Source: JAGNHN01 sp964590645 (GTDB lineage Bacteria > Bacteroidota > Bacteroidia > Bacteroidales > JAGNHN01). From it: a stretch of DNA of 64,000 nucleotides. Every line of letters begins with the position of its first letter. Position 1 is the stretch's first letter. The position numbers and the translations under genes were made by a program. Positions 25,096 through 33,911 of the stretch are shown here, piece by piece. The notes below the pieces were generated by a model. The model made no database searches. It worked only from the letters and a program-made list of their open reading frames with translations, and had not been told where the DNA came from. The stretch is from assembly GCA_964590645.1 (NCBI GenBank), contig CAZPYJ010000018.1, positions 16,261 through 80,260 on the forward strand, written 5' to 3'.

Positions 25096-27669
25096 TTATA
25101 AACTATCCGGATCCCACTCCAGGATAAACTCCCCGGCCTCCTGTTTTTTCAGTCTCTCCTTTTCCGTAGCTTTTTCTGTTTTCTTCACACTATCGCGTTT
25201 CAGCCATTGAAACTCTTCCCGCAAAATCTTGCCTACCTCCTTCCTGTCCTCCCGGATATCCTGCCCTATCTTTTGCAATACCCCTTTACGGTCATACCTG
25301 AATATCGGTACATCTGCCGTTCCGCTGATCTTAATAAAAAGGCTTGTTCTCCCCAATCCGTCATCTTCAATCCAGCCAAATTCACTGGCCGTTTGGCGTG
25401 CTTCTCCAGCCCTTTTCCCCAGTACCTCTGAAAGTAAAACCCTGAGGGAATAATCGATCTGCTGATCGAAAGAGTGCGAGCCGGAGATCCATAGGTTCAT
25501 TGCATCCGTATTCACGGCCATTTCAGGGATCATCACCTTTTGGTTTGCGATGGTGATCTGATTGCGCAGGGGTTCTATATTGACCTTATCCAGGTTACCG
25601 GCCTTGATGAAGCGCGGCAGTTCTTTCAGGGGAGGGTAGTCCTGGATTACCCCTTGCTGGATGGAGATGTCGCAAACCGCATTGATGCCGGCAGGGTCAG
25701 GGTTAAGCAGATGATCCATCTGCACAGACAACACGATACCGGCATCCAATACTCCCGATAACTGCTTATGTGTCAAATCTTTTTGTCCGAAATCCTCCAT
25801 CTGGCGAAAGAGTTCTGAAATCTGTATGCCCTGCAGGCTTGCCCTGGCTTGCATCCGGTATCCGTCCTGATCCGGAAGCAGGTTTCCATCCAGCTGAAGC
25901 TGTCCTGCCATCGTATTCAGCAGGAGGTTTTCAGCGTAGAGGTTTCCTGCGGCCAGGCTAAGGTGTCCGGACACTTTCTCAGCACGAAAGTGACGATAGG
26001 CCAGGCTTTGTACCTGCACCTGAATGTCTGCTTCCAGGTCTTCGGGCCAGATGGCTCCCCCATCCCTGCCGGGGCTCTCCATCTCAATCCAATGAGCCAG
26101 GGGAAGGCTTTCTGCCTTCACATCCGCCCGCATTTTCATCTTTCCCGATGAAAGATCAAGATAAGCCAATAGCCGATCGATGGTCACACTGCCTTCAAGC
26201 GGCCCTTCTTTTGAGTTCCCATTGAATGAGGGAATATGCAGATGCTGCGGATTGAGTTCGAAGGCCGCAGACAGTCCATACAAATCCAGACCCAGGGCGT
26301 CATCCCTGAAGATCCCCTGGCTCAAGACACCGCTAAGGTTCATTTTCCAGCCTTTCGACCAATGATCCGGATGCGACTGGAGTGCATCATAGCTGAAGCG
26401 GCCCTGAAAGGAAATGTCGGCATCGGCATTGAGTTCAAGCAGCGATATCCAGCAATCCGGGAGGGTGCTGTAACGGAATTGTCCTGCTACTTCTCCTTCC
26501 AGCAGGAGATCATCAAATCTTTTCACCTGTAAGCTGCCCCTCACCGGCGTTTGTTGGAACAGGGCCCGCAAGGTATTTATCCTGAGCTCTTGCCCGGCAA
26601 AGTCCTTTTCGGTCCCGCTGTCATAGCTTCCTTCCGCTTCCACTTCATTGAGCATCCCTCTTTCACCGGGGCATATCCGCAGGCTTCCCCGGCTGATTTG
26701 CCAATCGGCCGTGATGCGTGGAAGGTAAACATCGCCGCTTTTCCCCACTATCTGCAATGAAAACTTCAGGTTGCCCAGGGGTGTATAGGGCTGCAAATCC
26801 TGCTGCACCGCAGCCGGGAGCATCGGCATCAGTTCAGCGATCCCGGCTTCCAAAGAATGGAAGGCCATCTCCAGCCAGTGATGGTCTTCTCCCGGTACAA
26901 TTCGTCCATTGCCTTCCAGCTTGATTCCCCCTTGTTCCAACTCCGCTTCTTCCCATTCCACACTCCCTTTCCGAATGTCTATCAGAAGCTTGCTGCGCAG
27001 CTTTGTACTGAGCCCCTGCACATAAATCCTTTCGCCCAGGCTGATCTCCTGAACGATCAGACCCGCCCTGAGCTTTGCCGTGAAGAGGTCTCCTTCAAGT
27101 TTGCCCCGGATGATGCCCGACTCAATATGGAATTGGTGGCGCTGATTGTTTTGAAGATCACGATAGAGTACACTGAAATCCTTGATCCTGATCTCATCAA
27201 AGGACAGGTCTGCTCCCTTTTCGCTGCCTGGGGCTGAGGACTTAGAGAAATCGTAATTGTTGCTCCCATTCCAAAAAACGATGAGGTTGAGTTCCCCCTG
27301 TTTCAGGTCGATGCCGCGAAGACGGTATTGCCCCCTGATCAGATCGATGGGATGAAAAACAAGGGATATTTCTTTGGCCACAATTCCCTGGGGCTGGCTT
27401 TCATATACTTTTTCCTCCCTGCTCTCCACTCCCTTCAGCTGAACGGATATGAGAGGGAAATGGGACCAGATGCTCAGGGCGATTTCTTCCATCTCAACGG
27501 GTACTGCCAGGTAGGCGTTGATCTCGTGAACCGCTCGTGTTTTTAACTCGGGGCCGTAATGCAGCACAAGGGCATACAGGCTGATTGTGATCAGCATCAG
27601 CAAAGCAGGAAGGGCAATGAAGAGCATCCGCAGGTACTTACGGAGAGACATAAACCACAGCTTCTTCAT
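25096..27669 (-). CDS. AsmA-like (bridge-type lipid transfer family) membrane-anchored protein
   Basis: Predicted 857 residues with one N-terminal membrane segment (about 12-34, FIALPALLMLITISLYALVL) and a large periplasmic part of beta-strand repeats. The C-terminal half (roughly 560-780) resembles the AsmA-like C-terminal domain, with a SLQGIQISELFRQM segment, a Leu/Asp-rich stretch and the IEPLRNQITIANQKVMIPEMAVNT block. AsmA/TamB-like proteins are thought to form hydrophobic grooves that move phospholipids between membranes. The tail is strongly charged and possibly disordered. It lies 16 bases downstream of the pseudouridine synthase gene on the same strand, so it may share its transcript. 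Confidence 0.83.
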   Translation of the reverse strand: MKKLWFMSLRKYLRMLFIALPALLMLITISLYALVLHYGPELKTRAVHEINAYLAVPVEMEEIALSIWSHFPLISVQLKGVESREEKVYESQPQGIVAKEISLVFHPIDLIRGQYRLRGIDLKQGELNLIVFWNGSNNYDFSKSSAPGSEKGADLSFDEIRIKDFSVLYRDLQNNQRHQFHIESGIIRGKLEGDLFTAKLRAGLIVQEISLGERIYVQGLSTKLRSKLLIDIRKGSVEWEEAELEQGGIKLEGNGRIVPGEDHHWLEMAFHSLEAGIAELMPMLPAAVQQDLQPYTPLGNLKFSLQIVGKSGDVYLPRITADWQISRGSLRICPGERGMLNEVEAEGSYDSGTEKDFAGQELRINTLRALFQQTPVRGSLQVKRFDDLLLEGEVAGQFRYSTLPDCWISLLELNADADISFQGRFSYDALQSHPDHWSKGWKMNLSGVLSQGIFRDDALGLDLYGLSAAFELNPQHLHIPSFNGNSKEGPLEGSVTIDRLLAYLDLSSGKMKMRADVKAESLPLAHWIEMESPGRDGGAIWPEDLEADIQVQVQSLAYRHFRAEKVSGHLSLAAGNLYAENLLLNTMAGQLQLDGNLLPDQDGYRMQARASLQGIQISELFRQMEDFGQKDLTHKQLSGVLDAGIVLSVQMDHLLNPDPAGINAVCDISIQQGVIQDYPPLKELPRFIKAGNLDKVNIEPLRNQITIANQKVMIPEMAVNTDAMNLWISGSHSFDQQIDYSLRVLLSEVLGKRAGEARQTASEFGWIEDDGLGRTSLFIKISGTADVPIFRYDRKGVLQKIGQDIREDRKEVGKILREEFQWLKRDSVKKTEKATEKERLKKQEAGEFILEWDPDSL

Positions 27670-27685
27670 TCTCTTTTTGGGGACA

Positions 27686-28861
27686 CTAACGAATTCTTTT
27701 CAGTATATTGACTTCCGTTTGGGTAAGGTGGCGCCATTTTCCCCTTGGGATGTCTTTTTTGGTGATCCCGGCAAACATCACCCGATCCAGCTTGATCACA
27801 TCGTATCCCAGTTGCTCGAAGATGCGTCTTACAATGCGGTTGCGTCCGGAATGCAGCTCCACTCCCACCTGCTTTTTGTCGTCCTGTCCAACCACCCAGG
27901 CGATGGCATCCACTTTTACGGGGCCATCCTCGAGGGTGATGCCTGCGGCAATTTCTTCCAGGTGTGCCCGGGAGAGGTTTTTATCAAGATAGACGTGATA
28001 CACTTTTTTTACATTGTGCCTGGGATGGGTGAGTTGGGTGGCCAGTTCGCCATCATTGGTGAGCAGCAGCACGCCGGTGGTATTGCGATCAAGGCGGCCG
28101 ACCGGATAAATGCGTTCGTTGCAGGCACCTTTTACCAGTTCCATCACGGTCTTCCTTTCCTGCGGGTCGTCCATTGTGGTGAGGTAAGCTTTGGGTTTGT
28201 TCAGCACCACATACTGTTTGGTTTCGGCATTCAGACGCCGGTCTTCCATCGTCACCTTGTCCCCCGGCTTTACCTTATAGCCCATTTCCGTGATCACTAG
28301 CCCATTCACTTTGAATATGCCTGTGGGGATGAGTTTGTCGGCCTCCCGCCGCGAGCAGATTCCGGCGTGAGCGATGTACTGGTTCAATCGCATTTCACCG
28401 GGAGAAGCAGAAGGACGTGCTGCGCCGCTTCGCCCTTTTGCTTTATCTTTCCCCGTCTTGTCCTTCTTATCTTCTTGAGCGTGGCGTGCTGTTTTTTCCC
28501 TGGATGGATAGGGTTCTTCCTTCTTCGTATTCCTTTTCTTAAACGGCTCCGCATTCTCCCCATCGCGGGCTGCTGTTTTCCGGCCTTTTCCCCTTTCCCG
28601 ATTCTTTTCAGCATCAGGCACAGACGTTCCATCCGGTGTAAACCCTATCTTTTCCCTCCAGCTGCGTGTATCTTCTTCCCCTTTCCAGGCTTTGCGGGAA
28701 GGGCTGTTTCCCTCCCCCTCTTCCCGGGCTGGTCTCTTGCCTTTCCTGTTCTCCCGGGCTGGCTTCTCCCCTTTCCCTCCTGCTCTGGATGGCCTCTCCC
28801 TTTTTGCGTCATTTCCGGATGGCCTTTCTCCTTTTCTGCCTTTTCCTCTCTCCTTTTCCAT
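27686..28861 (-). CDS. rRNA pseudouridine synthase (RsuA/RluB family) with long charged N-terminus
   Basis: Predicted 391 residues from ATG 28861. The first about 155 residues are low-complexity Lys/Arg/Glu/Gly, with KGE, ARE and SR runs, and have no fold I recognise. The enzyme proper starts with MRLNQYIAHAGICSRREADKLI, an S4 RNA-binding domain, followed by the catalytic GRLDRNTTGVLLLTND block with its essential Asp and an RKAY-like YVVLNKPKAYLTT segment. It converts a specific uridine in rRNA to pseudouridine. Similar basic extensions occur in other Bacteroidota members and may help ribosome binding. The next gene on the strand (AsmA-like) follows after 16 bases. Confidence 0.9.
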   Translation of the reverse strand: MEKERGKGRKGERPSGNDAKRERPSRAGGKGEKPARENRKGKRPAREEGEGNSPSRKAWKGEEDTRSWREKIGFTPDGTSVPDAEKNRERGKGRKTAARDGENAEPFKKRNTKKEEPYPSREKTARHAQEDKKDKTGKDKAKGRSGAARPSASPGEMRLNQYIAHAGICSRREADKLIPTGIFKVNGLVITEMGYKVKPGDKVTMEDRRLNAETKQYVVLNKPKAYLTTMDDPQERKTVMELVKGACNERIYPVGRLDRNTTGVLLLTNDGELATQLTHPRHNVKKVYHVYLDKNLSRAHLEEIAAGITLEDGPVKVDAIAWVVGQDDKKQVGVELHSGRNRIVRRIFEQLGYDVIKLDRVMFAGITKKDIPRGKWRHLTQTEVNILKRIR

Positions 28862-28876
28862 ATTATGTATTTCTGG

Positions 28877-28884
28877 CAAAGGTA
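28877..28884 (-). promoter_or_regulatory. Bacteroidota -7 promoter box for the pseudouridine synthase gene
   Basis: The minus strand reads TACCTTTG, matching TAnnTTTG, 15 bases upstream of ATG 28861. It supports that start over an in-frame codon at 28879, which lies inside the box. Confidence 0.6.
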
Positions 28885-29012
28885 CAAGCTGGTTGTCAAT
28901 TATGTATCATTCTTTGAGCATATCCCGCCTGTGCGAACAACAGACAGCGGTGTCCCGGCCCCGAACGGGCCGGTAATGATCAAAAGACAGATCTTTCCCC
29001 TGTGATTCCTTT

Positions 29013-31718
29013 TTATCTGAGAATGAGTTTATGGGTAAACCATTCTCCTTCCTGATTCACCCTCAGTAAGTAGGTTCCCGCATTGCTCCCGCTCAGGTCC
29101 AGTTGGGTCTCAAGCCTTCCCTTTTCAAGAATCTGCCCGCTCAGAAGGAGGAGTTCGTATTCCGCTCCGATCCATTCGGGTGGCAGGTAATACAATCCTG
29201 TGGAGGGATTAGGATATACCCTTGCTGCGTCCGGGCTTACCCCTGAGCCTGCTTCTCCTGTGTAAGGATCGAGTAGCCAGCTTGTAGTAAACAATCCCCG
29301 TCCGTGGGTTGCCGCCAGTACGGTCAGGTCGGAATAGCGCAGACGAAGCATATCCACCCTTACATCGGGCATCCCGGTATTGAGGGGTACCCACCAGGGA
29401 TTGCTTTGATTGAGGTTGCTGGTCGACCACACTCCGGTTTCTGTAGCCAGGAGGGCCTGCCAGTTATTATCGGGATGATACAGGGCCCATCGGACAGGCA
29501 TATCCGGGAGATTGCCTTCCTTGCTCTCCCAGTTCAGACCTCCATTGGTGGTTTGCCAGACGGATACTACGCCATAGTTGGAAAAAGTGACCAGCAGGGT
29601 ATCTTCCGAGGCACCTACGGCAATGCAGCTCACTGCACCGGCAGGGAATTGCGGGCCGGTGATCTCCGTCACGTTTGGCAAGAGCGCCTGGGCATTGCTG
29701 ATACGGAAAACACGTCCGGCTGCAGTGCCTGCAAACAAGCTTGGAAAGCCCGGCGCCGAATGCCTTGAATAGGTGAGGTGGGAGAAATAGGTGCTGGCAT
29801 TGGCAAAAAGGTGTATCTCATCTTCGGTGGGGAAGTAGGGGATGCCTTCCGAGCGAACCAGCTTATTCAGGTTGGACCCGAAGAAAGAGGTTTTGTTCAT
29901 AAAGAGGAAGTTGTCCTTGAAGTCGTAGGCTGAAGGGTTGATGAATACCCCTGTATTGGCACTGATGTTCTGGACGTACTGGCTATCGACAAAGACGTAA
30001 TAATTGGAGTATTGTGATGAGGTGAGGAAGATATTGGACTCATCCTCATCGAAGAAGCAATACCCGCCATCGCCTCCGCTCACCATACTGAAAATGCTCA
30101 GGGGGCTTCCGTCGGTGAGGAGGGTGCCGTTATCCTGCAGGCCGCCCATCACGATAGGGCTGCCAGGCACAGGATGAATCGTGCCGGTATAGAACTGTAG
30201 GGTATTCATTCCTTCGCTGCGTTCGGTAAAGGTTGGGGTTGCAGCGGTGCCGTTGTCGCATCGAAAGACGCCGCCATCTGTGGCGAAGAGGACTTGGGTG
30301 GAACTCCCCGGCTTAAATACCACGGCGTGGAGGTCGGCGTGGACATAGTCGGATCCGCCGCCATAATACATCTGAGCCCAATCACTGTATCGGTACCAGT
30401 TTTGTCCTCCATTCACAGAGCGGTGTACATCCAGGCCTCCCACCCATACCCTTTGGGCGTTGTTGGGATCCACACCGATGGTAAAAGCGTGCCAGGCCAG
30501 ATTGGCCCAGTTTCGATTGTTGTAGTCGGGGGGCATATTGCGGGTAGTCCAGCTTTGACCGTGATTGGTGGTACGCACAAGGAATCCGCCGATATAATAA
30601 TTGAAGCCATTGTTATAGCCTTTGGCGATGACGGCATACACAATGCTGTCGGCTGAGGCTGCAGACGAGAGCATTACCCGTCCGGGCAGGGGGTATTGGG
30701 GATCGGCCAGGATTTGGCTTTGATAATTGCTGTTCACGGTCCAGCTTCCTGCAGTACCCAGATCGGAGTAAAGGATACAGGCTCCGCCCTCCAGGTTGAT
30801 ATTGGGTCCGGTGCCCACAAAGATGCGGCCCGAGGCAGCGATTTCGATATCGGATGGAGCAAAGGGGGTGGTGGTGCCCGGGATATTGGGCAGCACCTGG
30901 GTCCAGCTCTGACCGCCATCGATCGAACGATAGAGCCCGTCGGAAGGAAGGCTTTGGTGATCCTGCCCTTTGTATTTTCCTGAAGCCACGCCGGCATAGA
31001 TGATACTTTGACCGTTTTCGAGGCGTAAGACAATATCGGTGATGTAGGCAAAATTGGTGGTCGATGGAATGAGTGCCCAGGTAATTCCTCCGTCTGTGCT
31101 TCTCAGTATGCCTGATCCGCGTCCGGACGATTCGCGGTAGATCACCACTGCGGTTTGGGCTTCACCGGTTCCGGCATAGATGATTTGCGGGTTGAGGGGA
31201 TCGAAAGCCAGGGCGCAGACGGAAAGGTTCATCCCTCCGCTGCCGGCAGGATGCCAGAGAGAATCGGGATCGGTAATATCATTGGTGTACCAAAGGCCTC
31301 CTGTGACCCCGGCAGCCCACACCTTCTTATGGGTGGGATCACCCGGATCGTAGGCCAGGGCGCGGGTTCTACCACCCATATTCGACGGCTTTTCCGTCCA
31401 TCCGCTGATCACATTTTTAGTCTGCTTAACATTTTGCAACAGATGAGTCTGAAGCCAGGCTTCCACCCTCCTTTCCAGGGGAACCCTGCCCAGGACCGGA
31501 TCCATCGTCTGGATAAATTCCTGAAAGGCCGCTTCATCCGGCCGGTCGGGTGTGGGTTTATCCGCAACGGCCATCTTTTCTTCCGAAAGGAAATCAGCCG
31601 CATAGGCCAGGAGTTGCTGCGCATAATCCTCGCGCGGATCAGGGCGACGGGCATCCAGGATAAGCCAAAGAAGCAAAAGCACGAAAAGGACGCTGAAGAA
31701 AGGGACAAAACGACGCAT
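29013..31718 (-). CDS. BNR/sialidase-type propeller protein with T9SS type A tail
   Basis: Predicted 901 residues from ATG 31718. The N-terminus has one strong hydrophobic segment (about 5-24) followed directly by RRPDP, with no obvious cleavage site, so it may be a poor signal peptide or an anchor. The body contains repeated BNR/Asp-box motifs such as STDGGITW, SIDGGQSW, TTNHGQSW, SVNGGQNW and TTNGGLNW, marking one or two beta-propellers like those of VPS10- or photosystem-stability-type proteins. The last about 80 residues are a T9SS sorting tail: RVYPNPSTGLYYLP, YELLLLSGQILEKG, AGTYLLRV, HKLILR. It is probably secreted to the cell surface. The substrate or ligand is unknown. Confidence 0.85.
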   Translation of the reverse strand: MRRFVPFFSVLFVLLLLWLILDARRPDPREDYAQQLLAYAADFLSEEKMAVADKPTPDRPDEAAFQEFIQTMDPVLGRVPLERRVEAWLQTHLLQNVKQTKNVISGWTEKPSNMGGRTRALAYDPGDPTHKKVWAAGVTGGLWYTNDITDPDSLWHPAGSGGMNLSVCALAFDPLNPQIIYAGTGEAQTAVVIYRESSGRGSGILRSTDGGITWALIPSTTNFAYITDIVLRLENGQSIIYAGVASGKYKGQDHQSLPSDGLYRSIDGGQSWTQVLPNIPGTTTPFAPSDIEIAASGRIFVGTGPNINLEGGACILYSDLGTAGSWTVNSNYQSQILADPQYPLPGRVMLSSAASADSIVYAVIAKGYNNGFNYYIGGFLVRTTNHGQSWTTRNMPPDYNNRNWANLAWHAFTIGVDPNNAQRVWVGGLDVHRSVNGGQNWYRYSDWAQMYYGGGSDYVHADLHAVVFKPGSSTQVLFATDGGVFRCDNGTAATPTFTERSEGMNTLQFYTGTIHPVPGSPIVMGGLQDNGTLLTDGSPLSIFSMVSGGDGGYCFFDEDESNIFLTSSQYSNYYVFVDSQYVQNISANTGVFINPSAYDFKDNFLFMNKTSFFGSNLNKLVRSEGIPYFPTEDEIHLFANASTYFSHLTYSRHSAPGFPSLFAGTAAGRVFRISNAQALLPNVTEITGPQFPAGAVSCIAVGASEDTLLVTFSNYGVVSVWQTTNGGLNWESKEGNLPDMPVRWALYHPDNNWQALLATETGVWSTSNLNQSNPWWVPLNTGMPDVRVDMLRLRYSDLTVLAATHGRGLFTTSWLLDPYTGEAGSGVSPDAARVYPNPSTGLYYLPPEWIGAEYELLLLSGQILEKGRLETQLDLSGSNAGTYLLRVNQEGEWFTHKLILR

Positions 31719-31814
31719 AAGGCACTGGGATTGGATCGATAAAAATATGCATTTTGCAGCAGCATTCAGAACCTTATCGTCAATCCGCTTCCCTGCCAAT
31801 GCCTGAATAAAGTT

Positions 31815-31886
31815 GACCTGCTGACCTGCTGACCTGCTGACCTGCTGATCTTCTGACCTTCTGACCTTCTGACCTGCTGACCTTCT
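31815..31886. repeat. Nine-copy 8-bp tandem repeat (TGACCTGC / TGACCTTC)
   Basis: Units of 8 bases run without interruption: four TGACCTGC, one TGATCTTC, two TGACCTTC, one TGACCTGC and one TGACCTTC. An 8-bp period does not preserve reading frame, which agrees with a non-coding location. Confidence 0.9.
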
Positions 31887-31909
31887 GAATCAATAATCAA
31901 CCAGATCCC

Positions 31910-31924
31910 GCTCCGATGGAGCGC
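31910..31924. repeat. GAT-loop palindrome, copy 1
   Basis: CGCTCC-GAT-GGAGCG forms a 6-bp stem around a GAT loop. A second element with the same loop lies at 31963-31975. Confidence 0.7.
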
Positions 31925-31962
31925 ATTAATGGAAACAAACATCTACTGCTAATCAGGTTTCG

Positions 31963-31975
31963 CCCCGATGGGGCA
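31963..31975. repeat. GAT-loop palindrome, copy 2
   Basis: GCCCC-GAT-GGGGC forms a 5-bp stem around the same GAT loop as the element at 31910. Confidence 0.7.
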
Positions 31976-32008
31976 AAATGTCAACTTCAGCCTTCTCCGA
32001 ATTCGCCT

Positions 32009-32028
32009 GCCTACCGTCAGGTAGGCAC
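32009..32028. repeat. Perfect inverted repeat with 8-bp stem
   Basis: TGCCTACC (32009-32016) and GGTAGGCA (32021-32028) pair perfectly around GTCA. No T-tract follows on either strand, so it is a repeat element and not a standard terminator. Confidence 0.75.
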
Positions 32029-32062
32029 TCGCTCTCGCTCTCGTACTCGCCCTCGTACGCAT
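32028..32062. repeat. CTCG-type hexamer run, copy 1
   Basis: Degenerate six-base units CTCGCT, CTCGTA and CTCGCC are repeated. A related run lies at 32137-32166. Confidence 0.65.
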
Positions 32063-32136
32063 CTTCCTCCTCCTTATGACTCCTGAATTCTGACTTATTA
32101 CTTAAACGGGCCACCCCTTCGGGGCCTGCTTTATTC

Positions 32137-32166
32137 GTACTCGCGCTCGCTCTCGCGCTCGTACTT
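32137..32166. repeat. CTCG-type hexamer run, copy 2
   Basis: Units of CTCGCG, CTCGCT and CTCGTA, related to the run at 32028, follow a short CCCC-TTC-GGGG palindrome at 32115-32125. Confidence 0.6.
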
Positions 32167-32330
32167 TTTTAACCGCAGGGATCGCAAAGAATAACGCAAA
32201 GGGGCTTCTCCTATTCCTCATCCTTTACCCTTAGCGCTCGCCCGCTGCCCGAGCGCTCGCCCTGAGCGTAGCCGAAGGGCAGCCGAAGGGCAGTCGAAGT
32301 GTGTCGAAGGGTCCGCTTTCCTTCTCCTTC

Positions 32331-33767
32331 TCATAATTCCTTTCGCTCCTTCCGCTCATACACGCGATATTGGGCTCCGAAGCGCTGCCTAAGCACACAC
32401 TCATTGTCAATGTATTCGCGGATCAGCCTGGACGGATTCCCTTCAATCACCAGCCAGTCCGGTTTCTGTCCCACCACCGATTGAAACACCAGATCACGGT
32501 CTATCCCCGCCGCTTCGCGGTGTTCCTTTTTGCTTAGCAGGGTTGGATGGATATACTTGTGCAATACGGGTTCATCGAGGAGAAAATGAATGACCATTGC
32601 TCCGTTGCAATAAAGCCGATCTGTTTCTTCCATCCTGTCTTTCAGGAAGCTTGCCATTTCTCTGGGATAATCGGGCCGGAGGGTGAACTGCCGGTATTGA
32701 AGCAATGTGTTCCAGGCGATAAAAAGTGCCATCGAGGCCGGAAAGAACATTCTTCGATACTTCTGCAGGAAAGCTTCTATCTGTGGGGCACTGCCCGGGA
32801 AGGCCAGAACGCCCAGGCTGAGCACTGGCAGGAGCTGGAAATAGTAGTGATGAAAATATTTCCCTGGCAGCAAAATCATCAGCCATACCAGTCCGTACCA
32901 CAAGGCTGCAAAGTGCGCCAAAGGACGGTCTTTCCCCCTGAATATTGCGGCGAGCAGCATCAGCACCAGGGGGAAATAGATGAGGTGAAATTCTGAAAAA
33001 TATTGCAAGGCTTTTCCCGGCCGGGCCTCGGAAACATAATTCCGCGGCAGCACAAAATTGGCGAAAAAGAAATCCTGCCACAGCCCCTGATAGAAGAACC
33101 AGGTAGCATTGAGGAGGAAAGGCAGGCTGAAGCCCAGGCCCATCCACAGGGTGAGTGGAATGATGCGGGTTGACCATTTCCCTTTTTCGCCTGCCGGAAG
33201 AATAAAAAGCAGGGCAATCCAAATGGCCAGTACGTCGGCCAACACGAAGTGCTTGATTAGAAAACCCATTCCAAGCACAAGACCGCCCAGCAGATACCCC
33301 TTGTTTTCGGGCTTGCTTAGTAGTATCCAGAGTCCTGCCACGGTGGTAAGGTTGAAAAAGATTTCCGTATTCGCCGCAAAATTCCACTGGTGTACACTGC
33401 ACATCAGGATATATGCCAGGCCTGAAAACATACTCAGGCTGTTTGATTTACCCAGCTTCCGGCCAGTGCGGTAGAGAAACCAGGCTGTCAGTCCGATGGC
33501 CAGCGCGGCAGCCAGGCGCAGCGCTTCCACACTCTGTCCGGCGATTTTGATAATGCCTGCAAAAACGAGAAAAATCCCGATGGGTTTGGTATCCCAGACA
33601 TCTGCAAAAAAATGCTTCCCCTGCAGGAGGTTGTTGGCAATGACGGCATAGGTTGACTCATCGTGATCAATCAAGCTATCGGAGAAAGAAAGCAGGCGCA
33701 GGAGTACTCCCAGCACAAGAAACAGAAGCAGATACAGCCCTGAAGTCTTTTTATCTTCCTGATTCAT
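32331..33767 (-). CDS. Membrane glycosyltransferase, PMT/ArnT (GT39/GT83)-like
   Basis: Predicted 478 residues from ATG 33767. The frame extends to 33857, but that part covers the promoter. About ten hydrophobic helices are present. The first periplasmic loop carries DHDESTYAVIANNLLQGK, with the catalytic-type Asp/Glu of the ArnT/PMT fold, and WDTKPIGIF after it. Such enzymes use a polyprenyl-phosphate-linked sugar to modify lipid A, proteins or glycans on the outer side of the inner membrane. The acceptor is unknown. It ends at the edge of the repeat island at 31800-32330. Confidence 0.83.
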   Translation of the reverse strand: MNQEDKKTSGLYLLLFLVLGVLLRLLSFSDSLIDHDESTYAVIANNLLQGKHFFADVWDTKPIGIFLVFAGIIKIAGQSVEALRLAAALAIGLTAWFLYRTGRKLGKSNSLSMFSGLAYILMCSVHQWNFAANTEIFFNLTTVAGLWILLSKPENKGYLLGGLVLGMGFLIKHFVLADVLAIWIALLFILPAGEKGKWSTRIIPLTLWMGLGFSLPFLLNATWFFYQGLWQDFFFANFVLPRNYVSEARPGKALQYFSEFHLIYFPLVLMLLAAIFRGKDRPLAHFAALWYGLVWLMILLPGKYFHHYYFQLLPVLSLGVLAFPGSAPQIEAFLQKYRRMFFPASMALFIAWNTLLQYRQFTLRPDYPREMASFLKDRMEETDRLYCNGAMVIHFLLDEPVLHKYIHPTLLSKKEHREAAGIDRDLVFQSVVGQKPDWLVIEGNPSRLIREYIDNECVLRQRFGAQYRVYERKERKEL

Positions 33768-33783
33768 AGGTTTATCAAATGCA

Positions 33784-33791
33784 CAAAGATA
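33784..33791 (-). promoter_or_regulatory. Bacteroidota -7 promoter box for the glycosyltransferase gene
   Basis: The minus strand reads TATCTTTG, matching TAnnTTTG, 16 bases upstream of ATG 33767. Confidence 0.6.
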
Positions 33792-33911
33792 GATTCCATT
33801 CCTGTGCAATTGTAGGTAGATTTGCAGTAGAATGAAAGAATTGGCCCATTTACGCAACCCTTTTCCTCTGTCTTACATCTAAGAAAGGAGTGCCAGGCCA
33901 GCAAATCGGCA

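Larger units (their letters stand above)
31800..32330. repeat. Non-coding repeat island between the BNR gene and the glycosyltransferase gene
   Basis: This 531-base stretch has no gene that I can support. It contains, in order, an 8-bp tandem array, two GAT-loop palindromes, a perfect 8-bp-stem palindrome, two CTCGTA/CTCGCT-type runs with a TTC-loop palindrome between them, and a block of GCGCTCGCCC and AGCCGAAGGGC copies near 32235-32312. Individual elements are listed separately. Such short palindromes and tandem units recur between genes in many Bacteroidota genomes; this cluster looks like a landing zone for them. Confidence 0.75.

Noticed and set aside
28955..28973. GC-rich hairpin (CCGGCCC / GGGCCGG) downstream of the BNR-repeat gene
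   Set aside because: A 7-bp stem is present but neither strand has a following T-tract, so it was not called as a rho-independent terminator.
31800..32330. CRISPR array in the repeat-rich gap
   Set aside because: The repeats are 6-8 bp tandem units without spacers or 25-40 bp repeat length, and no cas gene is present.
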